Positions 7,312 to 14,336 of a stretch of DNA of 19,040 nt are shown in pieces. Source of the DNA: CAIKZJ01 sp964626015 (GTDB lineage Bacteria; Bacteroidota; Ignavibacteria; Tepidaquicellales; Tepidaquicellaceae); contig CAZVCC010000058.1 of the NCBI GenBank assembly GCA_964626015.1, positions 1 to 19,040 on the forward strand, read 5' to 3'. Both the position numbers and the translations under genes were made by a program. Every line of letters begins with the position of its first letter. Within the stretch, counting starts at the first letter, position 1. Under the pieces are notes generated by a model, which did not search any database, was not told the DNA's origin, and worked only from the letters and a program-made list of their open reading frames with translations.

Positions 7312-7743
7312 TTACTTTACTTTTATTTCTTTTACAACAGGTTTTGCTTCTTCGACTTTTGGCAAGGTTACAATAAGCAAACCGTCTTTGAATTCTGCCT
7401 GAATATCATCTACTTTAATATCCTTTGAAAGATTAAAGGTTCTGCAAAACTCACCATAGACTATTTCATTCATCACGAGGTTAGTATCTTCGCTCTTGTT
7501 TTCAACTCTCTTTTCACCCTTAACTGACAAAAGATTGTTTTCAACTTCAATCTTAACGTTCTCTTTCGGAATACCGGGCATTTCAAGATTGATATGGAAA
7601 TTATCTTTGTCCTCGGTAATTCTTGTTCTTGGTCTGAAACTTGTTGCATCGTTTATTTCAGAGTTAAAGAACGGTGAATCGAAGATTGATTTAAAAGCAT
7701 TGTCAAATAAATCGTTTTCTCTTTTAAATTTGATTAAGTTCAT
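7312..7743 (-). CDS. Small heat-shock protein, Hsp20/alpha-crystallin family
   Basis: A 143-aa ATP-independent holdase that binds unfolding proteins and passes them to DnaK. The alpha-crystallin domain spans about residues 38-130: RTRITEDKDNFHINLEMPGI, KENVKIEVENNLLSVKGEK, then EFCRTFNLSKDI and the signature FKDGLLIVTLPK (GxL). The N-terminal arm is short with phenylalanines (FDNAFKSIFDSPFF), and the C-terminus EIKVK carries an IxV-like element for oligomer assembly. The ATG has AGGAG at 7753-7757 at good spacing. It is first in an apparent hsp20-dnaK operon, which pairs the holdase with its refolding partner. A sigma-54-like motif lies about 55-70 bp upstream of the start codon. Confidence 0.95.
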   Translation of the reverse strand: MNLIKFKRENDLFDNAFKSIFDSPFFNSEINDATSFRPRTRITEDKDNFHINLEMPGIPKENVKIEVENNLLSVKGEKRVENKSEDTNLVMNEIVYGEFCRTFNLSKDIKVDDIQAEFKDGLLIVTLPKVEEAKPVVKEIKVK

Positions 7744-7798
7744 TTTAATTATCTCCTATATTTAATTTTAGTTTAATATTTAAATTTACCATATATAT

Positions 7799-7815
7799 TA
7801 CAAATGGCGTGCCAA
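7799..7815 (-). promoter_or_regulatory. Sigma-54-like promoter motif upstream of hsp20
   Basis: On the minus strand, TTGGCACG (7815-7808), then CCAT and TTGTA (7803-7799) match the -24/-12 consensus TGGCACG-N4-TTGCA, with exact spacing and one mismatch (T for C in the -12 box). The start site would be near 7789, giving a leader of about 45 nt before the hsp20 ATG. The same DNA could instead be read as a sigma-70 promoter (TTGGCA, 16 bp, TATGGT), so the sigma class is uncertain. No CIRCE (GCACTC-N9-GAGTGC) or sigma-32-type box was found here. Confidence 0.4.
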
Positions 7816-7855
7816 AGTAATATCATGCGATTTTAAGCTATTTTGTTTTTTAGTA

Positions 7856-8080
7856 TGACATACATGTCAATAATTTGACAAATCCAACTATGCGAATGTG
7901 CTATTTTGTCATTTTTGTGACAATTTTGCATCAGGGAAAATAGTGGTGGTATAAAAAGAGAACGCGGGATGTCGGTTTTGTCACAAGAAAACGGGGAAAA
8001 TTTTAAGACTAATTAGAGACCAAGGAGAGACTAATTAGGGGCTAATCAGAAATATAGGGTTTGTGACAAAATGTCACAAA
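7856..8080. promoter_or_regulatory. Cluster of TGACA/TGTCA operator-like sites
   Basis: Eight copies of TGACA or its complement TGTCA lie in about 220 bp (starts 7856, 7865, 7876, 7907, 7918, 7979, 8064, 8072); about 0.4 would be expected in random sequence. Several form inverted pairs: TGACAT/ATGTCA (7856-7869), TTGTCA/TGACAA (7906-7923), and TTTGTGACA/TGTCACAAA separated by AAA (8060-8080, perfect 9-bp arms). Four fit TTGTSACAA or differ at the first base, with centres at 7919, 7982, 8065 and 8075. The position 65-290 bp upstream of a candidate hsp20 start site suggests binding sites for an unknown regulator. Confidence 0.5.
8007..8049. repeat. Helically phased CTAATTAG repeat array
   Basis: GACTAATTAG occurs at 8007-8016 and 8029-8038, and a variant GGCTAATCAG at 8040-8049. 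The unit starts are 22 and 11 bp apart, i.e. two turns and one turn of the helix. CTAATTAG is itself a perfect 8-bp palindrome. The array sits inside the non-coding region between the glycan operon and hsp20, among the TGTCA-type sites, and looks like a cooperative protein-binding array. Confidence 0.45.
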
Positions 8081-8102
8081 GAAATACAGGTAAATTAGCT
8101 AT

Positions 8103-8137
8103 AAAAAAATCCGGTTGTTTTTAAAGCAACCGGATTT
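8103..8137 (-). terminator. Intrinsic terminator of the glycan operon
   Basis: Perfect 11-bp stem AAATCCGGTTG (8107-8117) and CAACCGGATTT (8127-8137), extended inward by three more pairs. On the minus strand it is followed by an uninterrupted run of seven or more T (complement of 8103-8109). This is a textbook Rho-independent terminator about 100 bp after the flippase stop. Read on the plus strand the same stem is followed by GTTTT, so it may work weakly in both directions. Confidence 0.88.
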
Positions 8138-8239
8138 GTTTTAATAAGAAAGGGTAATTCTTATTTTATCTCATCCATCTACTACAAACATAACTATGTT
8201 ATTATTAGATGTCAAGAGAAAAATTACTAAAGTTATACT

Positions 8240-9709
8240 TTAGGTGTTCTTTATAAGTATTGATTTTACAGTACTTATATCAAAGGCTTTAAATAACTTT
8301 GATAAAATAAGAAAAATAATTATCAGGATAACTGAAATTATTATGAAAATTGTGTTTGAGAATAGACCTTTGATAAGCTGAGAAAAAACAAAAAGAATTA
8401 TTGAAAATAAGAAAAGAAGAAAAATCTTTTTTAATTCGTAATCAATTTTATAAATCTTCTGAGCGCGGTAGTAGAGAACAACCATCATAACAAAATATGT
8501 AAAGAGTGTTGACAGAGACGCACCTAAAATTCCGAAATGAATTATGAGGAAGTAATTAAGTATTATGTTTATAACAAATCCTAAGCCCGATACATACAGG
8601 AGCTCTTTGGTTTTATCAGCATAGAACGGAGCAACGCTGAGTGCTGAATACAATCCTGAGAAGACATACGCCATGAGAACATAAGGAATGATGATAAGTC
8701 CCGACTGGTAACGGATATCAAGAAGAGAGAACTTACCGAACGATATTTTCACGATTTGTTCAGTGAAAAGAGCGAAGAAAAGAAAAAGGAAAAGTCCGAT
8801 AAAGACGATGTACGTAAATATCTGAGACACTATCTTTTTATTTTCGGGATTCTTTTCAAGGTTAAGAAAATACGGCGTCCATGAAAACCTGAAAGCAGCT
8901 ATAAGCAGTGACATTACAGAGGCAAGGCGGTAGTTAGCACTGTAAATACCTACTACTTCTTCGTTAAAAATATATTTAAGAAAAAACCTATCGGAAACAT
9001 CGATTAAAAGAATGAAGACACCGACGAATATAAACTTAACGCCGTAACTGACGAGCTTTTTTGCGAACACGGCAGAAAAGTACAATGATAAATATTTTCG
9101 TGTAACGAGCAAGCCTGCTATAAAAGTAACGACAACGGATACGATGTAGCTGTAGAATATAGCTTCAACACCTAAGCCATAACTAATAATCAAAATGAAG
9201 TTTAAAGTAACGTTAACTGCAAGAGACAGAAGCGTCAGGAACAAGTACCGGGCAGCTTTTAGCTCAGCGCGAAGGAGCAGCAAAGGAAATCTGAACAAAG
9301 CATCCGTAAAAAGAATCAGCGAAAGAATTTTTATATACATCAATCCTTTCACGGGGTCTTCGAATTCGAGCAGGGACGTTATACTTCCGGAGAGCAGATA
9401 AAGAACTAACGAAAACAACAATGATGAGGCAGTCAACATTATTAAAGTAGTTGAATAAATACTTTTCTTTTCGTTATCATTTTTACCATCGATGAAAAGT
9501 TTGATAAAAGATGTTTCCTGTCCGTAGAGATAGAAAAGAATTATGAACATCCACAAAGACTGAACAATGTTGTACGCACCGAGTTCAGAAGGAGTAAAGT
9601 AGAAAGTATATAACGGCAGAAGAACGAAAGAGATTGCCTTATTAGCAAGAAGTCCAACGCCATAAATCGTTGTCTGCGAGAATAAGTCTTTTATGTTTTT
9701 TCCGCTCAA
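8240..9709 (-). CDS. Wzx-like oligosaccharide flippase (MOP superfamily)
   Basis: A 489-aa integral membrane protein with about 12-14 hydrophobic segments over its whole length. The start, KDLFSQTTIYGVGLLANKAI, then FVLLPLYTFYFTPSELGAYN, is typical of polysaccharide flippases (PF01943/PF13440), and a central ANYRLASVMSLLIAAFRFSW fits the family. Such proteins move lipid-linked oligosaccharides across the inner membrane. The start is TTG in a TTGA overlap with the upstream stop; an in-frame stop two codons upstream rules out a longer start. GGAG lies 8 bp before it. It is the last gene of the glycan operon, directly before the terminator. The exact substrate cannot be read from the sequence. 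Confidence 0.88.
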   Translation of the reverse strand: MSGKNIKDLFSQTTIYGVGLLANKAISFVLLPLYTFYFTPSELGAYNIVQSLWMFIILFYLYGQETSFIKLFIDGKNDNEKKSIYSTTLIMLTASSLLFSLVLYLLSGSITSLLEFEDPVKGLMYIKILSLILFTDALFRFPLLLLRAELKAARYLFLTLLSLAVNVTLNFILIISYGLGVEAIFYSYIVSVVVTFIAGLLVTRKYLSLYFSAVFAKKLVSYGVKFIFVGVFILLIDVSDRFFLKYIFNEEVVGIYSANYRLASVMSLLIAAFRFSWTPYFLNLEKNPENKKIVSQIFTYIVFIGLFLFLFFALFTEQIVKISFGKFSLLDIRYQSGLIIIPYVLMAYVFSGLYSALSVAPFYADKTKELLYVSGLGFVINIILNYFLIIHFGILGASLSTLFTYFVMMVVLYYRAQKIYKIDYELKKIFLLFLFSIILFVFSQLIKGLFSNTIFIIISVILIIIFLILSKLFKAFDISTVKSILIKNT

Positions 9710-10752
9710 ATATTATTCTCCGAGTAAAGCTGTTCGAGCTTTGCGTTTACAGATTCGTAGGAATGAAACTTTTCAACCCAATGTCTTCCTTTAACAGAAA
9801 CATCTTTCAGTAAATTAATATTCTCTATGTACTTAATAATTTCACTTTTTAAGCTTTCAATACCGCAAGCAATAAAAGGATTTTCGGGAAGAAATTTAAG
9901 ATACTCTTCGGAAAATTCTGTTACAGTAGGGATACCGATCGCGAGATTTTCAACTGAATTTTTGCCGTAACCGGAACCGCCGAGTTCACCGCCAACCTGA
10001 TCAATAGCGAGATTACAGGTTTTCTTCATTTCAAGGAGTTTTTCACGGCTGATATTTTCAGCAAGTATGAATTCAAAATTATGAGTCTTTTTAATGTCTT
10101 CAATAACGTTTAGAATTTTATCAGTACCTTTAAAGAGCCTGTTCGTTGGAGAGTGAATAATTCTTAGTTTATTCAGCTCCGGAAAATTGAAATCAACTTT
10201 TTTAACATCATAGGGGAAGAACAAATAATGAATATTCGGATGAAGCTGAAGATGATCGAATTCTACGGTCAGATTCAGGCTGCTCATTTCATCAAGTTCT
10301 TTAAAGATGCCCCGAGTTCTTAAGTCACTGCCGAAGTAACAGCAGACAATCTTTTTACCGAGCCGCTTTAACTTTTTAGCGAAACGGAGGTCACGGAAGA
10401 AGTCCATACCACCGTCGAAATGAAAGACATCAAAGTCATAAAGCTTATGTTTATCAATCAGCGAAGTAATCTTAGAGCGGTTTTTGAAATCTCTTATTTT
10501 AAAGTAAGTACTTTCAAGAAAATTCTTTGGTTCATAATATTTCGTTTCCGTAATTTTAGAATCGCGCCAGATTTTAGCAGCTTTATTTACAGGGAGCTTG
10601 AAGTTGAGTGATATATCTTCCTCAAAATCGAGTGTATTTTGAAACATAGTAACGAGTCGGGATGTATGTCCAGCCTGAGCCTGCATCTGCATGAAACCGA
10701 AGGGCATACCTGCGAAATTCTGGGGTGCAATATGTAAAATTTTTTTAGCCAA
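9706..10752 (-). CDS. Glycosyltransferase, GT-B fold (GT4-like)
   Basis: A 348-aa predicted cytoplasmic sugar transferase. The N-terminus KKILHIAPQNFAGMPFG resembles the first strand and loop of GT-B enzymes. The middle has VFHFDGGMDFFRD and CCYFGSDLRTRG. The C-terminal half has IIHSPTNRLFKGTDKIL, DQVGGELGGSGYGKNSVENL and AIGIPTVTEF. The latter region holds the E(x)-type nucleotide-binding loop of GT4-like proteins. The start appears to be TTG, overlapping the amidohydrolase end by 8 bp; no Shine-Dalgarno is evident. The enzyme most likely adds one sugar to a lipid-linked glycan that the next gene product flips. Donor and acceptor are unknown. Confidence 0.75.
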   Translation of the reverse strand: MAKKILHIAPQNFAGMPFGFMQMQAQAGHTSRLVTMFQNTLDFEEDISLNFKLPVNKAAKIWRDSKITETKYYEPKNFLESTYFKIRDFKNRSKITSLIDKHKLYDFDVFHFDGGMDFFRDLRFAKKLKRLGKKIVCCYFGSDLRTRGIFKELDEMSSLNLTVEFDHLQLHPNIHYLFFPYDVKKVDFNFPELNKLRIIHSPTNRLFKGTDKILNVIEDIKKTHNFEFILAENISREKLLEMKKTCNLAIDQVGGELGGSGYGKNSVENLAIGIPTVTEFSEEYLKFLPENPFIACGIESLKSEIIKYIENINLLKDVSVKGRHWVEKFHSYESVNAKLEQLYSENNI

Positions 10753-11482
10753 GATTAAGAAGCCGTGAGATATTACCCGAGAAAATCAATTCCTTTTCTT
10801 CGTTTGACACATCAAGACTTTCAACGATAGGGATATACATCTTTGGCAATCCAAGGTTATAATCACTCCCGAATATTACTTTTTCAGCACCGACAGTCTG
10901 AACAACTTTATTAACAAAATAGAACTCACGAACTGATTCTGTACCAAGATAAATATTTTCAGCACCGCTCTCTTTGACGCTTTCAGCACAGCCGGTGCAC
11001 AATGACGGCTGGTCTCCGCCAAGATGCGCAAGAATAACGTTTAAGTCAGGTCTTTGTTTAGCGAGTTCAATAGGAAAATCATAGCTTGCAACTTCTTTCC
11101 ATCTGCCGCAATGAACGATAACAGGAATCTTCATATCAACTGCCACATCAAAGTACTTTTGATATGATGCATGAAGAACATTCTTTCTCTGGAATGACGG
11201 ATGAATTTTAAAACACTTAATATGATTGCTGTTTTTATCGATAAATGTATCGAGGTTCTTATCATCAGGATTAATCCAGCAAGCAAAATGGTAAGTGAAA
11301 TCATTCTGATTCAGAATATCTTGTAAGAGTTTTTCATTCTCGAAAGTATCGCAGGGCAAAGCAACTGCGGATGACACACCGGATTCCGTCATGACTTTGG
11401 AAGCTTGTTCAACGGTAGATTCATAGTTGAGAAAGACATCACTCCATCTGCCGATATGAACGTGTCCGTCAATAATTTTCAT
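10745..11482 (-). CDS. Metal-dependent amidohydrolase (Amidohydro_2-like)
   Basis: A 245-aa TIM-barrel hydrolase of the PF04909 type. Metal-site residues are in the expected order: H7 and H9 in DGHVHIG, H94 in FKIHPSFQ, H124 in VHCGR, H153 in AHLGGDQ, and D207 in FGSDYNLG. The family includes hydrolases, lactonases and non-oxidative decarboxylases, so the reaction cannot be named. The ATG overlaps the formyltransferase stop (ATGA) with AGGAG upstream, so it is translated together with sugar-modifying genes. By context it may remove an acyl group from, or ring-open, a modified sugar; this is inference. Such an enzyme is not a usual member of glycan operons. Confidence 0.8.
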   Translation of the reverse strand: MKIIDGHVHIGRWSDVFLNYESTVEQASKVMTESGVSSAVALPCDTFENEKLLQDILNQNDFTYHFACWINPDDKNLDTFIDKNSNHIKCFKIHPSFQRKNVLHASYQKYFDVAVDMKIPVIVHCGRWKEVASYDFPIELAKQRPDLNVILAHLGGDQPSLCTGCAESVKESGAENIYLGTESVREFYFVNKVVQTVGAEKVIFGSDYNLGLPKMYIPIVESLDVSNEEKELIFSGNISRLLNLG

Positions 11483-12393
11483 TTAAACACATCTCCTTTT
11501 TTAAAAGACTTCGCAAAATCCACTTTTTCATTAACGTTATTTCTGATATCATAGGCCATCAGCAGACCGTTACCTGTATTCACGACTATAAAATCACTGT
11601 TAGCATCAATAATAAGACCATGTATTCCGTTATCCTTATCCGAAAATACTGGTTTCGCTCTATTGAAAAGATAGGGAGTGTCATTAAGCATTGAAAAGGC
11701 GCATGGATAGGGCGATGACATGGCTCTGATTTTATTGTATATTTGCTTATTACTTTTTGACCAGTCAATCATTCGCTCTTCATCGGACAGTTTTTGCCAA
11801 GGGGTGTATTTCTTTGACGTATCCTGCTCTTTAAACATATCGGTCTTTCCCATACGAAGGAGTTCGATGCCTTCTCTTACCAGCAGGGCGCTGTGAATAG
11901 CACACTTGTAATACACCGAATTAACGTCATCATCGTCTTCAATTATGATTTCCTTTTCAAGAAGAACCGGACCGGAATCGACACCGGAATCAATTTTATG
12001 AAGAGTAATAAACTGGGAATCATTACAATCCATAATAGTTCTTGAAATTGGTGCCCGCCCTCTGTATTCAGGCAGTTTACCGCAATGCAGGTTGAGGATT
12101 CCGAACCTGGGCAAGCTGTAAATATCCTGTTTTAAAATCTCCATGAAACCGACTGAAACACCGAGTTCAACTTTGGAAATATCATCTTTTAGTTCGGAGA
12201 TTTTATCTGTGCAAATAAGTTTAACTGAGTTATTTTTACAAATATCTTCCAGTTTATCATAAAACTTTTCTTTATAGTCATTGTATAGATACGATTTATG
12301 AGTGACAACATACTCCGGTACTTCATTCATACTGATAAGGTCAGTAAGAGTTCTGAGACTCATATCGCCAAATGCCAGATAAAAGAATTTCAT
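11479..12393 (-). CDS. Formyltransferase, ArnA N-domain/Fmt-like (sugar N-formyltransferase?)
   Basis: A 304-aa protein of the 10-formyl-tetrahydrofolate-using transferase family. The catalytic triad is visible: N101 and H103 in GILNLHCGKLPEYRGRAP, and D139 in KIDSGVDSGPVL. The C-terminal part includes SPYPCAFSML, like the WPGAFSYV of ArnA. Fmt, which formylates initiator tRNA, is the main alternative. ArnA-like identity is favoured by YRGRAP, ITLHKI and the position next to an ArnA-like SDR and glycosyltransferases. The likely reaction is N-formylation of an amino sugar nucleotide in the cytoplasm. It overlaps both neighbours by 4 bp (ATGA), so it is firmly inside the operon. No aminotransferase that would make the amino sugar is in the window. 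Confidence 0.82.
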   Translation of the reverse strand: MKFFYLAFGDMSLRTLTDLISMNEVPEYVVTHKSYLYNDYKEKFYDKLEDICKNNSVKLICTDKISELKDDISKVELGVSVGFMEILKQDIYSLPRFGILNLHCGKLPEYRGRAPISRTIMDCNDSQFITLHKIDSGVDSGPVLLEKEIIIEDDDDVNSVYYKCAIHSALLVREGIELLRMGKTDMFKEQDTSKKYTPWQKLSDEERMIDWSKSNKQIYNKIRAMSSPYPCAFSMLNDTPYLFNRAKPVFSDKDNGIHGLIIDANSDFIVVNTGNGLLMAYDIRNNVNEKVDFAKSFKKGDVFK

Positions 12394-13358
12394 TTGCTAA
12401 AGTATTTTTTATACCATTTAAAAGTTCTTACTATACCCTCATTCAGGTCAACTTTGGGTTTATAGCCGAGAATGTGTTCGGCTTTGTCTATAGTAGGGAT
12501 GCGGAGCTCGACGTCAACATAGTTTTTAGGAATATACTTTATCTTTGACTTAGTATCGCAGAGCTGGATTATCTTTTCGGCGAGAGACGTGATTGTAACG
12601 GTACCTTTAGGATTACCTATGTTGAATATCTCACCGATAGCTTTCTTCTTTGTTAAAGCAAGCATGATGCCGTCAATCATATCGTCTATATAGCACCAAG
12701 AACGAATCTGGTCTCCCTCTCCATGTATTTCGATATTCTTGTTAAGGACAGCATTTTTAATAAATATTTGAATTGCTCCCTCCCCTATCTGTCCGGGACC
12801 GTAGATATTGAATGGACGAATAGACAATGCGGGATAGCCTCTTGTCTTGTAGTAGCTGTAGATTAAGTGCTCTCCGGAGACTTTACTGATAGAGTATGTC
12901 CAGCGGCCTTCACCAACCGGAGCGACATTAGTGTTTGATTTTTCTGGAGACTTGTAAGAATAAGCGCCGAGAACTTCACTCGTAGAAAAATTTAGTACAC
13001 GTTCGAGTTTACTGCTGTACTTTTCTATAGCTCTGACAAAATTGAAAGTACCAAGGATGTTTACTTCCATAGTTTTGACGGGATTATGAATAACAGTATC
13101 GACACCTGCGACAGCAGCAAGATGGACTGCAATCTGAGGTTTAAAATCTTCGGCAGCTTTCTTTAAAGGGTCAAAACTGCAGATATCACCATTCACAAGT
13201 TTTACATTTTTCTTATTGATATTTTTATACTTCAACGAATCACGTATGAACAAATCATAAATAAGCAATTCATTATCATTACTCAGCATTTCTGCGAGTT
13301 TACTGCCAATGAATCCACCGCCGCCTGTTAATAAAATCCTTTTATTTTTAATAGTCAT
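12390..13358 (-). CDS. NAD-dependent SDR epimerase/decarboxylase, ArnA C-domain-like
   Basis: A 322-aa extended short-chain dehydrogenase acting on nucleotide sugars. The Rossmann motif is TGGGGFIGSK (11-20), followed by GDI, HLAAVAG, the active-site STSEV (125-129), YSISK (155-159) and RPFNIYGPGQ (181-190). Several points favour the UDP-glucuronate decarboxylase (ArnA C-terminal/UXS) group over plain 4-epimerases: STSEVLG with S127-E128, RWTYSISK, and R286 in DVELRIPTI, which aligns with the functionally important R619 of ArnA (DVEHRKPSI). An epimerase or dehydratase remains possible. The gene follows the acyltransferase after 10 bp and overlaps the formyltransferase by 4 bp. In ArnA these two activities are fused; here they are separate neighbours. 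Confidence 0.82.
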   Translation of the reverse strand: MTIKNKRILLTGGGGFIGSKLAEMLSNDNELLIYDLFIRDSLKYKNINKKNVKLVNGDICSFDPLKKAAEDFKPQIAVHLAAVAGVDTVIHNPVKTMEVNILGTFNFVRAIEKYSSKLERVLNFSTSEVLGAYSYKSPEKSNTNVAPVGEGRWTYSISKVSGEHLIYSYYKTRGYPALSIRPFNIYGPGQIGEGAIQIFIKNAVLNKNIEIHGEGDQIRSWCYIDDMIDGIMLALTKKKAIGEIFNIGNPKGTVTITSLAEKIIQLCDTKSKIKYIPKNYVDVELRIPTIDKAEHILGYKPKVDLNEGIVRTFKWYKKYFSK

Positions 13359-13368
13359 ATAAATAAGT

Positions 13369-14334
13369 TTATAATTTTAAAGTATAACTTTTTCTTAAGA
13401 AACCGTCCGCTCTGAATTTCTTTTTAAAATCAAACAAACCCTGAAGAAGCCTTTCATCAACGCTTGAAGTACCGATATCATAAATCCTAAAATTCTTTTC
13501 TTTAGACCATTCGATAGAGTAATACAGAAGATAATCGGATACTCTGTTCCTTTTATGCTCTTCATCGGCTGCAAGGTAGAAATTTAATACTACGTCTTTT
13601 TTAATGAGGAAGAGAGTACAAATTCCTACTATTTCATTCTCAATCTTTGCAGTAAACAGTTTAATTTTATCCGGGAGATTATTCTTAAGAAAGACGAGTT
13701 CTTCTAGTGAGTGAGTCGGCACGACATTTTTCAACTCCCTGTTTGAATGAAGAATGTTATAAAAGTCACCGAGGCTTTTTTCAGAAACGGGGTCTTCAAC
13801 AAGGTCGATTTCAATAATTTCGGCTGACTTCTGTATAGACCGTTTTTTAGAGTTCTTTAACTTCTCGAACTCAAACGAGCTGAGGTCTATTATGTTTGTG
13901 ATAGCATATTTATTTACTGAAAAACCTTCGGAAAGCAGAACATATTCATATTCCTCGTTCGTGTGTAAACGGTAGAGGAAAGGAGGATTCCTTATTATAC
14001 ATTTTGTAAAATCATTTTCAATAAGATAATTTTTAAAAAGATTAATAACATTATTCATATCATTAATCTTAATTTTATCAGTCCACATAAACCCGCCAAA
14101 GCTCACGCCGTCGCAAGATACATAAACTTTTTCATCCTTTTCAATCCTCTCGTTTCCGTTTAGGATAGCCACAGTCTTATACTTATCTTTGAAAATCAGG
14201 TGATGCCATTTGATACCCTTATTGAACTTATCGTTATACTCAAGGAACTTTCCATCGAAGAACATATTATAGTTTGAGGAAAGGAAATCCCTCCATTCTA
14301 CAGAGCTGTTAATATTTACTTTAATAATTTCCAA
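13369..14334 (-). CDS. GNAT/FemAB-like acyltransferase
   Basis: A 321-aa protein with two GNAT-like halves, as in FemAB/BioF2-like acyltransferases (PF13480). The N-terminal half has NMFFDGKFLEYNDKF and SFGGFMWTD. The C-terminal half has LKNSKKRSIQKSAE, LFTAKIENEIVGICTLFLI and NFYLAADEEHKRNRVSDYLL, followed by YDIGTSSVDERLLQGLFDFK, KKFRADG. The family transfers acyl or aminoacyl groups to amines, often on cell-surface precursors. In this operon it could acylate an amino sugar, perhaps in competition or sequence with the formyltransferase. The only conserved start is TTG14334, two bases after the GT39 stop, without a clear Shine-Dalgarno. The gene looks especially A/T-rich. Function is a family-level guess. 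Confidence 0.62.
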   Translation of the reverse strand: MEIIKVNINSSVEWRDFLSSNYNMFFDGKFLEYNDKFNKGIKWHHLIFKDKYKTVAILNGNERIEKDEKVYVSCDGVSFGGFMWTDKIKINDMNNVINLFKNYLIENDFTKCIIRNPPFLYRLHTNEEYEYVLLSEGFSVNKYAITNIIDLSSFEFEKLKNSKKRSIQKSAEIIEIDLVEDPVSEKSLGDFYNILHSNRELKNVVPTHSLEELVFLKNNLPDKIKLFTAKIENEIVGICTLFLIKKDVVLNFYLAADEEHKRNRVSDYLLYYSIEWSKEKNFRIYDIGTSSVDERLLQGLFDFKKKFRADGFLRKSYTLKL

Positions 14335-14336
14335 TG

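Larger units (their letters stand above)
7744..8239. other. Non-coding regulatory region, 496 bp
   Basis: No credible coding frame is seen on either strand. From left to right it holds the hsp20 ribosome site (7752-7757), the sigma-54-like motif (7799-7815), the TGACA/TGTCA cluster (7856-8080), a possible plus-strand promoter (TTGCAT 7926-7931, 18 bp, TATAAA 7950-7955), the phased CTAATTAG array (8007-8049), and the terminator (8103-8137). From 8143 to 8226 only a short inverted repeat (AACATA/TATGTT near 8190-8205) is seen. A perfect 7-bp inverted repeat CTAAAGT/ACTTTAG (8227-8243) overlaps the flippase stop codon. Confidence 0.7.

Noticed and set aside
8062..8078. CRP/FNR site (TGTGA...TCACA)
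   Set aside because: The half-sites match but the spacer is 7 bp rather than the 6 bp of the CRP consensus. The wider cluster of single and paired TGTCA sites suggests a different regulator.
7744..8106. CIRCE/HrcA operator or sigma-32 promoter for hsp20-dnaK
   Set aside because: No GCACTC/GAGTGC inverted repeat and no CTTGAA-type -35 with a CCCCAT-type -10 was found on the minus strand.
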